The notes: a model not told the origin generated them from the sequence alone. Shown: positions 47,181-59,661, numbered from the stretch's first letter. The stretch is 64,000 bases of DNA from Spodoptera frugiperda (GCF_023101765.2 NC_064216.1:1488001-1552000); one strand, 5' to 3'. Made by a program: numbers and translations.

Positions 47181-47432
47181 GATCTTGGCAGGTCTGAATT
47201 ACGTGCAGAAGGCTGCGCAATAAGTGTAAAGGGTTAGATTGTATTATATAATAATGGTCGCTTTGCACATGGAGCAACTATTGGAGCAACTGGCAACTGG
47301 CAACTAGCTGTTTACATATATTTCAATTGAACCGCGCACACATAGCAACTCGAGTTTCGAGTTCCGCTAATCGTCAACAGTTTTCAGTTGCTGTAGCCTT
47401 CGATGACTACGTAGTTCAGACCTGCCAAGATC
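47181..47432. repeat. inverted repeat pair, 24 bp
   Basis: GATCTTGGCAGGTCTGAATT and its following ACGT (47181-47204) reappear inverted at 47409-47432 with one mismatch, 204 bp apart. The interior has GGCAACTGGCAACT duplications and two AGTTGC-type boxes. It may be a DNA transposon, but ends and target duplication are unclear. Confidence 0.5.
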
Positions 47433-47844
47433 CGTTAAGATTATACCGGTTTTAAAGTTGCCGTCGACGGCTGACGACGTAATAAAATGAGAGCAAGTGC
47501 TGCTTCTTCGATATCCATTGTCATACTGAACGCTGATCGCTGCGTAGATTTAGCAACTCGGTTATGAAAGTTGCTCACAGATTGCCATAAAATTGCGGCA
47601 AACGTAAACGTTAGTAGCAACTATCTAGTTTTTTAAAGAAACTTTTTTTATATAATAATGACTTATGTATTGTGGTCTTATAATTTTTAAATGTAATTGA
47701 ATCGTGTCGGTGGTACGCGATGACGTCGCCCCTATGGGCGTAAATAAATAAGGAGAGGTAAAACTCCTCTGGTATTGCAGGTTGTGTGTAAATGAAATGT
47801 TGCCCCACGTAAAATACAACCTGAGTCGTTTACAAACATATCGT

Positions 47845-48020
47845 ATCGTCACGCCTTTTATCCCTGTAGGCAGAGGTTCACATTACGGCACGTAATGCCG
47901 CTGTACTTACTATGTACGATTACACCTACTTTTCACCATTTGTGTTATAAGTCCCATGTAAAAGGGGGTGAGCCTATTGCCATATACTGAACACAATTCG
48001 AGGCTCTGTGCTGCTACTAT
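47845..48020 (-). repeat. SINE body/tail fragment (as at 5041)
   Basis: TCACGCCTTTTATCCCTGTA to CAATTCGAGGCTCTGTGCTG matches the reverse complement of the 5041-5311 body. Confidence 0.6.
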
Positions 48021-48725
48021 TTAGATGCATTTTAAAAGGTAGTTACGTAGATCTTTTCTACCATCATATACCTAACATTTAATACTTTTTATAGAAAAAT
48101 AATCAAAAATTTTCAAAAAAACTAAATTAAACTGGAATTTAACGTAAAATACTAACATAAAACTTCTTAAAATATTTACACTACATAATCATAAACAATA
48201 TGTACAACTTACTATAACTTAAAACTAAAATAACGAAAAATAAAATAAAAATCTCTTCTTTAGGCGTCGAAGTACTCGTCCGCATCACTGTCACTGGGGA
48301 ACGTTCCCAGAAGACTGGCCGCATTGTCACGTTGAATGGCAATGCTTATCTTCTGACCGAAGAAATAGCCAGCCTTCTCCCTTATATACATAGTAGGTAA
48401 ATATCGAATGTTAGGTACCTGGTATCTCTTTACATAACATCGACCCCCAACGTACGTAACTTAGTAAACTAACTTAGTGCGACTTGATAGCACTTTCGCG
48501 TACATTTTCGTTATGCAAAAGCGAACATCAGCGCATAGAACTTAGCTCTAGAAACTTTAGATACTCGTATCGCTTTTAAAATACAAATAACTTTAAAACT
48601 ATGTTTCTTGTTAACATTCAACAATGAGACAAAGGAATTTCGTTCTTAAGTTTTGTTAGATAAGCTGGAATTTCATTTATAGTTTAGCTTATTTCTGTTA
48701 AGCACTGAGAAGTAGAAGTATATAC

Positions 48726-48980
48726 TTATCTAATTTTGTTCGATACAGGAATCTTTTTTTTATTGTAAATTTGATGGGTCGACGTTTGGCCGCTATCTCG
48801 CCTGATGCCCGAGTGAATTATATATTCCTGTGTGGGTATAACCTGGCTATCACCAGGAAACACAGACTCCGGCAAAGAATTCCACTGACTAGCAGTGCGC
48901 ACAAGGTCTTGAGCGAAGCGCTTCGATGGCTTACCGATTTTCACCAAATTTTATATGCGATGTCAGTAGGTCTGAGAATC
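48726..48980 (-). mobile_element. 3' end of a non-LTR retrotransposon (RT C-terminus)
   Basis: The - strand translation has VRTASQWNSLPESVFP, the closing motif of many insect non-LTR reverse-transcriptase proteins, then the CGAGATAGCGGCCAAACGTC tail and an A-rich end. It is 5'-truncated and dead. Confidence 0.65.
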
Positions 48981-49298
48981 GGTTACCTACTTTCCATACC
49001 CCAAAAGTGATAAGGGTTGTTCACTCTTATTTTTTTATGATATAAAGTTGTTGGCATAATACAAATAATGTTTAAATTTACGTTTTCACAGCCGCGAGTT
49101 GAGCCACTCAACTAAAAGGGCAATAATTCTAAGTAATATCGCTTTATGGCAACTTGCAGACGGGTTTATAAAAGAATACGTGGTTGCCTAGCGGGTACAT
49201 ACTTTTATAAAGATTGTCTCATAGTTCGAGTTGTTGCAAGAAGTTTTAGCTTGGATAACTAGTGAATTTTATTACCTACATTTTTGTTGTTTTTTTCA

Positions 49299-49505
49299 AC
49301 ATCAACAACCTATTAGTGGCCTCTGCTGACCAAAAGCCTCTTCTCATAAAAAAGGTTTGAGCATTAATCACCACGCTTACACAACGCGGGTTGGCCATTT
49401 CAAACTTATACTAGAAATTAGAAGCCCAGGTTTCCTCACGATGTTTTCGTTCATCGTTTTTCAGTGGTTAGTTTAAATAATTTTAGACTGTACGTATAAC
49501 TCGAA
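49299..49505 (-). repeat. SINE family D copy
   Basis: CATCAACAACCTATTAGTGG, then GAAGCCCAGGTTTCCTCACG, then TTTTCGTTCATCG, as in the copies at 55348 and 22190. The tRNA-like head is lost. Confidence 0.6.
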
Positions 49506-49553
49506 AAGTTATTCATTTCTAAAAAGTATAATTATCAGGAAAGAGGGTAGATG

Positions 49554-49827
49554 ACTAATTTTAATTTTAGATTCTATTTTTAGTCAGCCTTGTAGATTCT
49601 ATTTTTATAACAATAGACACATATTTATTATTTTCTTATTTCGAAGATATATTGATTTAAAATATCGTGTGACGTCACTATTTCCACCCACTCCTGAACT
49701 TTGATTCGTTTTATCTAAGTATTGTTATCTTATATGACAAAATAAAAAAATAATATGCGCAATATTTTTTCATTACCTAACTGACGGACTAAATAGATTT
49801 TTAATGTCATACTCCGTTATCATCCCT
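49554..49827. mobile_element. MITE family F, complete copy
   Basis: The ends AGGGTAGATGAC and GTTATCATCCCT are inverted repeats (10 of 12). The body carries ttgatttaaaatatcgtgtg and ctttgattcgttttatctaa. Related copies lie at 29794-30093, 59569-59661 (truncated) and about 51500-51600 (fragment). Confidence 0.7.
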
Positions 49828-50810
49828 ATTAGTTAGCGTTTATTAATCCTTTCAGTTTAAAGAACTATGTACTAAGCTCATTTTAAAACTACTTAGAAGA
49901 TTCTAGCAGGTTGATGAACCCGTTACAATCTTCAATGGACTATCGACTTTACACCAAAGGTTAAAAAGTTGAGAATCCAATAAACGGCTGTCTATACTTA
50001 GTTATGAACAATGGCGTTCTAAGTTGGAGTGTTCAGGGTAATGATTAAAGTAATTAGTTGTTGAATTGTTTCAAAAGGCTTTGGTTTACGATAGAAGAGA
50101 AAATTTTTGTTGGTTCCTGAAACTGTTCTTAATGTATGAAAAAAAAGGTTCGTTCCTTATTCTCTGGTTACTACCATTCAAACTACCCATAAAATACTCA
50201 ATACTCCATTTTTATGGAATAGGGGGCAAAACAGTGGACGGTTCACCTGATGGTAAGCAATCAGCGCGGTCAATGGACACCCGCAACACCAGAGGAGTCA
50301 CAGGTGCGTTGTTGCTGAAAACTCAATTCTTCATTGCTTTCCATGTGTAAGGCCTAGGTGAACTTTACTAGGGCATAATGTGGACCCAGTCAGGCACAAC
50401 AGTATAAGGTTAGGAAAGAACACACTTTTACGTGACATTTAAAAAAGTACGTATATGTATCCAATGCCAGCAACGCATCTGCAGCTCCTCCTGAAATACG
50501 GTACCTTCATTGTGCCCGGTGTATGAAAATAGGCTCACATTATTCCATTGGACTTATAATATAACTGATGAAAATTGAGGTGACACAATTTTCAAGATTG
50601 TCCACTTCTGTCTATCCCTTTGGGGATGAAAAGGCTTAACGTTATGTATTATTTACATCTTTGAAACGTGAAGTTATGTGTATTTTTTTCTTAAAACTTA
50701 ACGGGATTTTAATCGCAAGCACTAATGGCACGCTTCAATGAAAATTAGAAAATAGTTAATTAAAATGCAACACGAGTATACATAGTTCTATTTTTATCAG
50801 CTTGTATACA

Positions 50811-50881
50811 GCACTGCTGGTGTAGTGGTATCATGCAAGATTCCCATTCTTGCGACCCGGGTTCGATTCCCGGGCAGTGCA
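50811..50881 (+). tRNA. tRNA-Gly: tRNA-Gly (anticodon CCC)
   Basis: The 7-bp acceptor stem GCACTGC/GCAGTGC (50811-50817, 50874-50880) carries discriminator A (50881). The D-arm contains TGGTGTAGTGG. The anticodon arm is CAAGA-TTCCCAT-TCTTG with anticodon CCC at 50843-50845. The T-arm contains GGTTCGATTCC. A T-run downstream (about 50882-50900) fits RNA polymerase III termination. It decodes GGG. All elements are intact with no intron. Confidence 0.97.
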
Positions 50882-52820
50882 TTTCTTTTTGCGAAGTTTT
50901 TTTCTATTTTCTTAACGTTATGTAACTTAGCATCACGCTTTTCTCTTTTGAAGGGTACACACAGGTGCATATATTTAAAATCAATTCTGTTTTGAGTTCC
51001 ATATTCTTTTATATGGAATGAACCTAATAATTGATAATTGCTATATCTACATTGGATTTGATTTTTACGTTTTTTTTTCGTAATAAAATATATTTTGAAT
51101 TCAATCTATTCTATTCTAGGCTTCATCGAAATTACTACAAAGAATTTTCCAAAAATAAAAAAATCTAATATTTTTTACGCAATAAAACGGTTTGGCCGGG
51201 GTGTAATAATCGCGGGACCGGTTATTTGCTCTGTCCAGTTTGTAATCTGTGGTTCTTGGCCGCCATTTTTATTTGGCGGGAAATCCTGGCTGAGCCGCGC
51301 GTTATTAACGGACAACTGTTGTGAATGTTGTGATATCCTATAATATGCTCGCTTTAATCTCGGTGCTACCTAAAATTCGGGTGGCTAAACTTTTTGGGAA
51401 TATTCGGCGTGTTTGGAAAATGTTTTGGTGTGTGGTGACGTTTGAAATACTACAGCTAATACTTACTTAATAAAAATGTTGTGTTTATAAAAGTTTTTTA
51501 TATTAGACAAAGATATGTAGGTATATTGATTTGAAATATCGCGTGACTTAATTTCTAGATACATTTTATGTGTCGAAATGCCGTTGTTGCTCCCACTCTT
51601 GAGTTTTCTACTTTTTTATAGTGATAATCTAAAAAAAAAACAATTCTGTTTAAGAATCACTCATCTCGACTTATAAATAACAGTAATGCAACGATTCGGT
51701 AGAATGTATACTTCTTATTCTTTTACAAATACCCAAATAAAAAACCATCTCACGACCCTTCTTTTAAACAAAACATATCGTAGATAAAAATAAAGCCAAC
51801 ATAATACAAGATTGAGACTGGTCTCCGATTCTATCTACTTACAATGTGGACCCTCTAACATCGAATGCTTATTTCTACGGACCCCCAATGGTCCCTTCTG
51901 GACTCATTTCAGTGATAACCTGGTATTTTCTCCTGATTTTATATTTGTTTTCCTTCCAAATCCTCGGTACACAGTTTGTTTACTTATTTAAAATATCATC
52001 TATATGAAAGGACGCTGGGTTACGGACCCAAATTTGTATATCAGCGTTTTTTGAGCACTGTTTTAGGAAACAACTTGTATTTTCGGACATATTGGGCATA
52101 TTTTTGGGGTGACCTGAATTTGTATAAGTTCAATAGTTCAATTAAAATATCAACTTTATTCTATTAGTAACAAAGCTGAAAATCTATTAAACTCTAAATG
52201 GTGTACCTTGATGTGAGTCAAGACAGATCTTTTTAAGATATGTTCTTAACGGAACAAAGACGTTAGTAAGTCCATACAGTTTTGGGGCATATTTAAAGCA
52301 GTTTACGGTATAAATTCGCCTGTAACACACTTCCAGAGTAGATGTAATCATTAATTTAAGTATGTTCATCATACATCAGATCTTCCAGCTCGTTTGTGGT
52401 ACAAGGAATAATTTCACGCGCCCCAAGTGATGCGCCATGAAATAATATTTCAACATGGCGCTGTAATATTATATTGCTGTGATAAAGGCTGATATATTGA
52501 GTATTACTCTGTATTACGCTATTAATTTGTGGCTAATGGAGTGCTGCTACAAATTGGAGTTTTGTAACTATAAATAAAACGGGTTACGATGAAGAGGATC
52601 GTTTGAAATGTTGTTTGATTTGTTTTGTGTAGGTCGGTCGGATTAGGCCGGATAGTTATTGAAATTGAATACTATTGATTTCATGTGGCTTTATAGAAAA
52701 TGAGGTGGGTATTTCGCAAAAAGTACACTAACGTGGTCTTGATAAAATGAAATTTGGTTGGAATTTTGGAATTGAACAAATTAAATGAAGGACTTTTTTT
52801 AAATACCTAAATAAATAATT

Positions 52821-52998
52821 GTTGCCCCTTACTAGGATTTTCTCCTATGCTATGGGTGCGTTTATAAACATATAAGTTCAAATACACATGACACCCTGAA
52901 CAGCAATTTGTGGATCATACAAAAAGTTGTTGCGTGCGGGAATCGAACCCGCTACATATTGCCCGACAGCCGGATGCCCAGCCGCTGCACCAATCGTG
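52821..52998 (-). repeat. tRNA-derived SINE (family C) copy
   Basis: Reverse-oriented: GTTGCCCCTTACTAGGATTT (tail) to GCGGGAATCGAACCCGCTAC (B-box complement) to the head near 52990. Confidence 0.8.
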
Positions 52999-53617
52999 CA
53001 GTCAACAATAATTTTGTTGTGCATCTGGCAACTGCAATTAGGTAATTAGCTAGATTTCCTTTATGTATGAAATAGCCAATAATATACTAGTACCTACTCA
53101 GTTTCAGTTAGTTACCACAAACTGCGATAATGACGGTAACAATAAAAATATCGATTGCCATACACCATTTCTATTTTCCCTTCTTTTTTCAATTCTCCTT
53201 AAGTTAGAAAGCACACACACACACACAGAACAGAGAAAACTTCGAACTAAGAAAAGCCAAAGGCACTTTAGAAACTTCAAGTTCTAGACGTTTCGATGCA
53301 AATAATGGAAACTTTGTAAAATGCTAACACAAAGCAGTGTTCGATGTTAAAAAGTGCTGACAGAAGACAATCGATTGAACGTATTTCTGATGTGAAATAT
53401 TTAGAATTTTACACTCCTGACGTTGCATTTTCTGGCTGGTTGGAATGCAAAATATGAACGTGCAACGTTTAGGTATTGTGCATTCTGCGTTACTGGAGCT
53501 AGTGAAAGATCTTTTATGGTAAAAATATAGAGGTATTCTGCCATTTTATTATATGGAAGAATATGTATCCAATGCCTGGTGTAATAATATGTCGGATCAA
53601 ATTTATTTGAGTGCTAT

Positions 53618-53905
53618 GTGTGGGAGAGCCCTGCTTCGGCACTTATGGACCGACTCGACGGAGTGATACCAAGGCCTCACAGAAAACCGACGTGAAACAA
53701 CGCTTGCTTTGTGTTTCGTTGTGTGATTGGGGTTACCGGAGGCCCTATTACCCCCTTCCAAATCTTCCTAATTCCCGATTCCCATCAACCCTTAAATCCT
53801 TACCCCAAAAGGCCGGCAACACACTAGTAACACCTCTGGTGTTTCGGGTGTCCATGGGCGGCGGCGATTGCTGACTATCAGGTGATCCGTCTACTCGTTC
53901 ATTGA
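53618..53905 (+). repeat. interspersed repeat A, long copy
   Basis: It runs from GTGTGGGAGAGCCCTGCTTC through AAAAGGCCGGCAACACACTA to ATCAGGTGATCCGTCTACTC, in the family's plus orientation. Confidence 0.8.
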
Positions 53906-55347
53906 CTTATACCATGAAACAAGGTTCACTAACTAGCTTAGTTGACAGACAATTTTTTAGGTTCCTACCTAGGCATCCTGTCTTATCTATCGTAATGGCT
54001 AATAAACGGCCCTTGGCAACTAAGAATTGATTCAAAATTCATTAAGTCTCTGTCTAATTAAGTGAAATTTTACACTTCATCCCGTAGCTAGTCGCTGTAA
54101 AATTGTAATAATCTAAAAACAAAACTGTTCCCAAACTCAACGCTCGCCCAAAAATGTCTAAAACTTGTAATTTATGTTTTATCTAGCTTTTAGCATAATT
54201 TTTGTCTGTTTTTTTTTCGCCATGCGTTGTTAATTTATGTGACAGAACATTTCGGAGTAAGGACCCGAGAGAAAGGAAAGGATGTATACTCAAATACGTT
54301 TGCTTATTTTGTTAAAAATAATGAGTTTCGCGCGCAAAAATGGCGGCGGCAAGAGTTGAAGAATGTTTTAATGGCAACATTTTTTGAGAGACTCCAGTTT
54401 TTCTCGTTTTATGGGTATTAATGTAATGGATGGTGTTTCGAAAAATTAATACTTGTAATGTTTTGGCTTGACATTTGTTATTGTAAATTATGTTGCTGTT
54501 GGTTTTATGTTTTGCATCTTTTGTTTCTGACATCAGCTGCTTGTCCTATTTTAGGAAAGTTGTGTTATTTTTCATCACTTGTAATGTACCTATATGGGTA
54601 TTAACTTTATGAAATATAGAACATTATAGTACTGTGCTTGAAATGCGTACTTAATTTCTAATTTCGTTGACATTCACGGACTGTGGTTTACTGAAAAATA
54701 TCCAACTTATTATTTTTCGTTGCTGATTTAGCAAATAATATTTCATTCCCGTTGTTATAACATTTTATTTCCCTTCCACAATTTATTGCGTGTGTAACCG
54801 AATGTAACATTATAATTAAACTCAGACAATGATTAAGTATCAGGCGTGCAGTCAGACCGCGGCCATGTTTCCCGGCTGATTTCGCGCCAACAAGAGAATT
54901 GCCTCAACTCCACAGACAACAGTTCACGATTTATGCGCCCACTTGTTTTGTCTTTGGTTAAACTACACCAAAGAGATTGTATATCTTCTGTTTTAATGTT
55001 ATCTTGAGTGTAGTTTGGTGTTCTTAATGTGCTAGCTGTTGAAGACTATGGTGAACGTAATTTTGGATAGTTTCTCATTAGGATGAATGTTGTACACTTG
55101 AGTTATCCTTAGACGGGGAAATTGAGTTTATCTAGGAACGTACTAAATTACATACACGTTTTGAAATACTTATTCAGAATGAATCAATTTTCATATCAAA
55201 TGAAATATTTTGAAAGGGGAACAAGCTCCCCTTTCAAAATATTAGGTACCTACCTGCTTTAATTATTAAAATACTCCTCTGACGTTGTGGGTATTCATAG
55301 GCGGCGCTGATCGCTTACCATCAGGTGATTTGATAAAATAAAATTTA

Positions 55348-55645
55348 GCATCACATCACATCAACGGCCTATAAGTGGCCACTGCTGATCAGAGGCCTCT
55401 TTTCGCAAAGAGAAGGCTTGCTCAATGCGGGTTGATTATTACAAACTTACAATTAGAAATTATAGGTAAGCCCAGGTTCCCTTACAATGTTTTCCTACAC
55501 CGTTTGTCAGTGATGTCTAAATAATCTTAGAAAAGACATAGGTATCCCTCGGAAAAAGTTACATTGGTACTTGCCGCTGGTAGGTTTCGAACTTGCAACC
55601 ACATGTATGAGAAACGGACGTTTTAAACGTCCGGGCTACCACGAT
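55348..55645 (-). repeat. SINE family D, best copy
   Basis: Reverse-oriented: TCACATCACATCAACGGCCT tail, body with GAGGCCTCTTTTCGCAAAGA, and a tRNA-like head whose complement reads GGTAGGTTTCGAACTTGC. Confidence 0.7.
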
Positions 55646-55935
55646 AATTTAGTGTGTTCAAAATTTAACACGCTTTTGATTAAAAACGTAGATTATAATG
55701 AGCCAAAAATTCACGCCACGTCCTAAAATCTTATGTCTCATCAAGAAACTCCTGTAGCCTGTAGGTTATGTTTTTCAAGTGGTCCTGCCTAGCTCCTCAT
55801 TAAAGTTTCAACGTTCTAGCTGAATATTCATTCCTGTCACCTGTCTAGCTTGTACCTTGTTGATTTAGGTCGTCATGGCGACAATTATACCATGTTCGCT
55901 GTACATTACTTCGTGTGAATGATTGTGAGGTGTAT

Positions 55936-56121
55936 TAAAGGTACGCGTCCACAGGATTTTAGTTTGTCTTGTATAGAAACTCATAAACTGCGTCCACTGA
56001 TCCGCATCGTACGGACCGCATCATCAGCAATGCCTACATGTGATGCGTGTTGATGACGTCATACGGAATGCGTACGATGTGTGCGATGCGTACGATACGG
56101 CCATGTGGACGCTTACCTTAA
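55936..56121. mobile_element. MITE with GGTACGCGTCCAC ends
   Basis: The left end TAAAGGTACGCGTCCAC and the right end GTGGACGCTTACCTTA are inverted repeats. The interior is rich in repeated GCATCGTACG / CGTACGATGCG motifs. The unit is 186 bp. Confidence 0.7.
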
Positions 56122-57000
56122 ATTGCAATTTACATTACAAAGCATAAAATGGAAAAAGTCCCATGGCATTCATTGGCAGATTGTTTCCTCATTTAAAAAT
56201 AAATCAATTTCTACAAAAACTTACTTCTATTTTTTTATATGGCTACACTGTGTCGTGTCGTGGGTGTGTTTACACACATACACAGCATACACAGACTCGG
56301 AACAACAATTTGTGGATCACACAAAGTGGTACACAGTAAGTCGATTGCCCAGCCATTGTATCAAAGGTGCAGTTGCAATACCTCTGAGACATTGCATTCT
56401 TCATTTCCTATATTATTTTCTTACCTTCTAAAATCAAACCGGCAGTGGATAACGAAGTTTATGTCTCTCGGTATTCAATCGATGGAGATGTATTCAAATA
56501 GTCGGTCTGAACTATCAAATGTATCTATTTCTTGCAACGTGCAATGTCACGCCTTTTATCCCCAAACGGGTAGGCAGAGGTGCTCATTACGGCTATGGAA
56601 TATACACCCACTTTTCGCTTGATAAATTTAATTAACAATAAAACTTCTTAACCCTTAAACTGGCAAGCACTTTTATTTCTTAAATTTGGTCTTTTAATGA
56701 TATTTTTGTGTTTATTATGATCCCAGAGGAGTGAAAAAAATTATGGAAAAAATCTGTATATTACAGTTTTCGCGAAAACCTGTGTACTTCAGAGAGTACA
56801 TTGCCAATTATAGTGTAAACTACGTTTGTACTACGTGTAGCACACTGCCAATATATCACTAATACTCATTTTGTTAATTTATTACTTTATTTATAAAAAA
56901 ATCATCACAAACAAAAATTATTTAGTATGGAATTGACGTCATCAGTCACGTTCATACTCTGCAAGATTATTTCGGAGAGTGCGAGGTGGAATTGCACAAT

Positions 57001-57300
57001 TTGATTCTCCCTAGTCATTTACATCATCGTACCACCAGACAATCGGCGAAGAGCCACCGCTTCATGGTAGATATCCCACCCACTCCCACCAAGCGCTTTG
57101 TTTCAAGCTTCCTTGTGCGAACTGCTAGAGAGTGAAATTCTTTGCCGGAATCTGTGTTTCCTGATGGGTATAACCTGGGTGTCTTCGAAGTCCGAGAGAA
57201 TAGGTTGCTTATGGGCAGACGTGCTCCATCGTAGGCCGCATCATCACGTACGAACAGGCGAGATAGCAGCCAAACGTCAACCCATCAAACGTAAAAAAAA
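57001..57300 (+). mobile_element. 3' end of a non-LTR retrotransposon
   Basis: It carries RFMVDIPPTPTKRF, an interrupted NSLPESVFP motif, the AGGCGAGATAGCAGCCAAAC tail and an A-run. An in-frame stop and gaps show it is not functional. It is of the same family as 48726-48980. Confidence 0.65.
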
Positions 57301-58194
57301 ACTCAACTTTTGTTATTATAATATATAAAATATAGAAATAAAATACATATTGATTAACACTATGCATTTGGCAATGTACTTCGTGTATACCAAAGTCTAT
57401 TTTGTACTGATCTGGCAGCGGTATTCACGGAGTACATACTTTGATTCTAGCTTATAATATTGTTATTATGTAAATTAGAGCAATAATATCGAATATTTTA
57501 TGTTACTTGTTAGGCCCCCTTGTGCCTCAAAGCCAAAAACCCAGAACTCCCAAACGAAAAAGTAAAGAAAACAATAAAAACCTTACCCGGGTCGCAGAGA
57601 CACCAGACCGTTTCGAAAAATTTTTGAATTTGACAAATTATTTTCGATTTTATCACAATTTACAATAAATTTCTACCAAGATTGACAATTATTGCTACTT
57701 ATTTAATATAAAAAATTTAGGTTTTTTTAAATATTTGGGTCATTAGATTTTTTTAAAGTTTATGGTATTTGTGGAGTACAGTGCCAATTTAAGGGTTAAC
57801 GCGATCGAAGTCGCGGGCAAAAGCTAATGTAAGATGTTAGTGATATTTTCCGTGTAGCAAATTAAGTTCCTATTAAAGACTTGGTGCTTGGAATGCAAGT
57901 TTCCAGTAATGGAACACAACAGATAATGAATCCAGCATCTCTCTTACGAAGAAAATTCCAATAGATAATGAATTCCGGGAATATTCTACTTAACTAAGAT
58001 AAATATTTAATAAGTAAATAATAAGTTTCATTCATTACACATTCCTGGATATAAGACTGACATAATATGTCTCCGGGCTGTTGTTTATTACTTTTGTTTT
58101 ATGAAAATAATAATTTTAATCATGGATTTTTGCTGAAGATACACTTTTATGTACTAACCTGTAGGATCTACAGCATTTTTTAAATGTTTTAAGC

Positions 58195-58355
58195 CGGTAA
58201 ATAAGCATACGGATCACCTGATGGCTAACAATCGCCGCCGCTCATGGACACGTAAAACACAAGAGGCGTTACAACTTACAAGTGCGTTACCGGCCTTTTG
58301 GGGGTTAGGAATTTAAAGGGTTGTTGGGGGATTGGGAGGATTGGGGAGGGGGTAA
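58195..58355 (-). repeat. interspersed repeat A, partial copy
   Basis: AAGCATACGGATCACCTGAT, then GAGGCGTTACAACTTACAAG with a small internal duplication, then ggattgggaggattggggagg. Confidence 0.7.
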
Positions 58356-58989
58356 TTATTTTTAAACGTGGCTCGACACTAGTTCAGGTATATTAATTTG
58401 AGGATAATTTCAAGTGGAACTGAGACTCCTCGAATAAAATGACATGTACTAACTAACTAAAGGAAAATCCAAAGAATTAACCCGTCGTATGCTGAAACGT
58501 GGATCCACGCGAGACACAATGTATTTTCTATTTTTGTCTTATATACAAGGGGGTAATTAAAACAAATTTTTGATTATAAAAAATGTATTTCTCTGACATA
58601 GGCACCTACCTATATGTATACTAAATCTAATTATGGCGTTAACGTTTAGATATAAATTAAAACTAATTAAGTATTTACGTTAAACAAATTTTGACACATT
58701 CATCGCAAATCACAATCCTGATCGTTAAACAAAAATCAAACAAAACAGTTTGAACTCATAAACGACTGGACGGACTTTAATGTGATTCGCCGTAAATATA
58801 GATCAAGACTTGGATTCTCACAGAAAGCTTAAATGTATAATCTTTAACCGACAAGCATGCATGAAAAGACTGATGACTGTTGATGAAGCGAAAGAAGTGT
58901 GTAAGAACCGTGGCAATTAGCGTTCCATTGTCTCTGCCTACCCCCATGGGAGACAGGCGTGAGGTTATGTATGTATCTTTTTTTTTCCT

Positions 58990-59160
58990 TTTGATGGGTC
59001 GACATTTGGCTTATCTGGGGCCTTAGTCTGCTATTACAATTGTGTATGGAGCTATGTAGGTTGTATAGCTCCGTCCCTCTCGCACTGCTCAGTGATCGAC
59101 CATTCTGACACAATTGTAATAGCAGACTAAGGCCCCTGGCCTGATGGTAAGTGATGATGA
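58990..59160 (-). mobile_element. non-LTR tail split by a 120-bp MITE
   Basis: The tail (TTTTGATGGGTCGACATTTG, then GCCTGATGGTAAGTG) is the same as at 48771 but is interrupted at 59017-59136 by a separate palindromic element. Confidence 0.65.
59017..59136. mobile_element. 120-bp MITE with perfect 28-bp inverted ends
   Basis: Positions 59017-59044 and 59109-59136 are exact reverse complements, starting GGGGCCTTAGTCTGC. A second small inverted repeat (ggagctat/atagctcc) sits in the middle. The perfect ends suggest recent activity. It lies 48 bases downstream of the lysozyme stop codon. Confidence 0.8.
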
Positions 59161-59177
59161 TGATTATTGGTTGATTG

Positions 59178-59183
59178 TTTATT
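59178..59183 (-). terminator. AATAAA directly after the lysozyme stop
   Basis: On the - strand the stop TAA is followed at once by AATAAA. If used, the 3'UTR would be only about 15-30 nt. Confidence 0.4.
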
Positions 59184-59324
59184 TTATAGCTGGCATTCTT
59201 CGAATCTTTTGAGCCATTTTCTTCCATTCTCCGACCTGTTCAGGGGAGCTGTGCATCCATAGCCACCGTTACCATTCACCATCATGTAGTCGAAACAGTT
59301 GGTGACTCCGTCTCCATTGCAGTC
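59184..59324 (-). CDS. lysozyme coding exon 4
   Basis: 46 residues beginning DCNGDG, the i-type lysozyme hallmark, with Cys at exon positions 2, 10, 24 and 44, then TAA. The acceptor is TTAATTCCAG. It is intact in itself. Confidence 0.85.
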   Translation of the reverse strand, partial: DCNGDGVTNCFDYMMVNGNGGYGCTAPLNRSENGRKWLKRFEECQL

Positions 59325-59394
59325 CTGGAATTAAAGGATGATGAATGATAAGACTGTCATTTATGCAAATCACGTTAAGAAATTTTTAATTTAC

Positions 59395-59535
59395 GACTTT
59401 TACTATCTGTCGAATGATGAAATGACGGACAAGGGGTCTTGGGTTCTATTCCCGGGTCGGGTAAAGGTATTAATGGGTTTTTTTTCGGTTTTTCGAAAAT
59501 TTCTTAGTAGTAGCGCGGAGTCTAGAATTGTGCAC
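59395..59535 (+). repeat. SINE head (as at 5041)
   Basis: The tRNA-like head with a GGGTTCTATTCCCGGGTCGG B-box and the agtagcgcggagtctagaat body start. It lies in lysozyme intron 3. Confidence 0.55.
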
Positions 59536-59568
59536 AAATGATGAAAAATTTACACTATACAGTGGCAT

Positions 59569-59661
59569 AGGGTAGATGACTAATTTTTATTTTAATGTCC
59601 GTCTTGTAGATTATTTTAAAATATTAGACACGTATTTTTTATTTTTTTACGGAAATAAATA
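59569..59661. mobile_element. truncated MITE family F fused to lysozyme exon 3
   Basis: The AGGGTAGATGAC end and about 90 bp of family F are present, compared with 49554-49827 and 29794-30093. Similarity stops at about 59661, exactly where lysozyme coding similarity begins on the other strand. Confidence 0.7.

Larger units (their letters stand above)
44300..59170. other. tRNA-Gly: intergenic stretch with one tRNA gene and repeats
   Basis: Apart from tRNA-Gly at 50811 I recognise no gene. Sequence is AT-rich, with GC-richer patches at about 51180-51350 and 54320-54360 that hold E2F-like motifs but no recognisable exon. Repeat A fragments also lie at 50226-50312 and 55262-55330. Confidence 0.55.

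Noticed and set aside
56239..56622. 127-residue open frame on the + strand
   Set aside because: Its 3' part overlaps a SINE tail (56530-56610) and the 5' part shows no domain.
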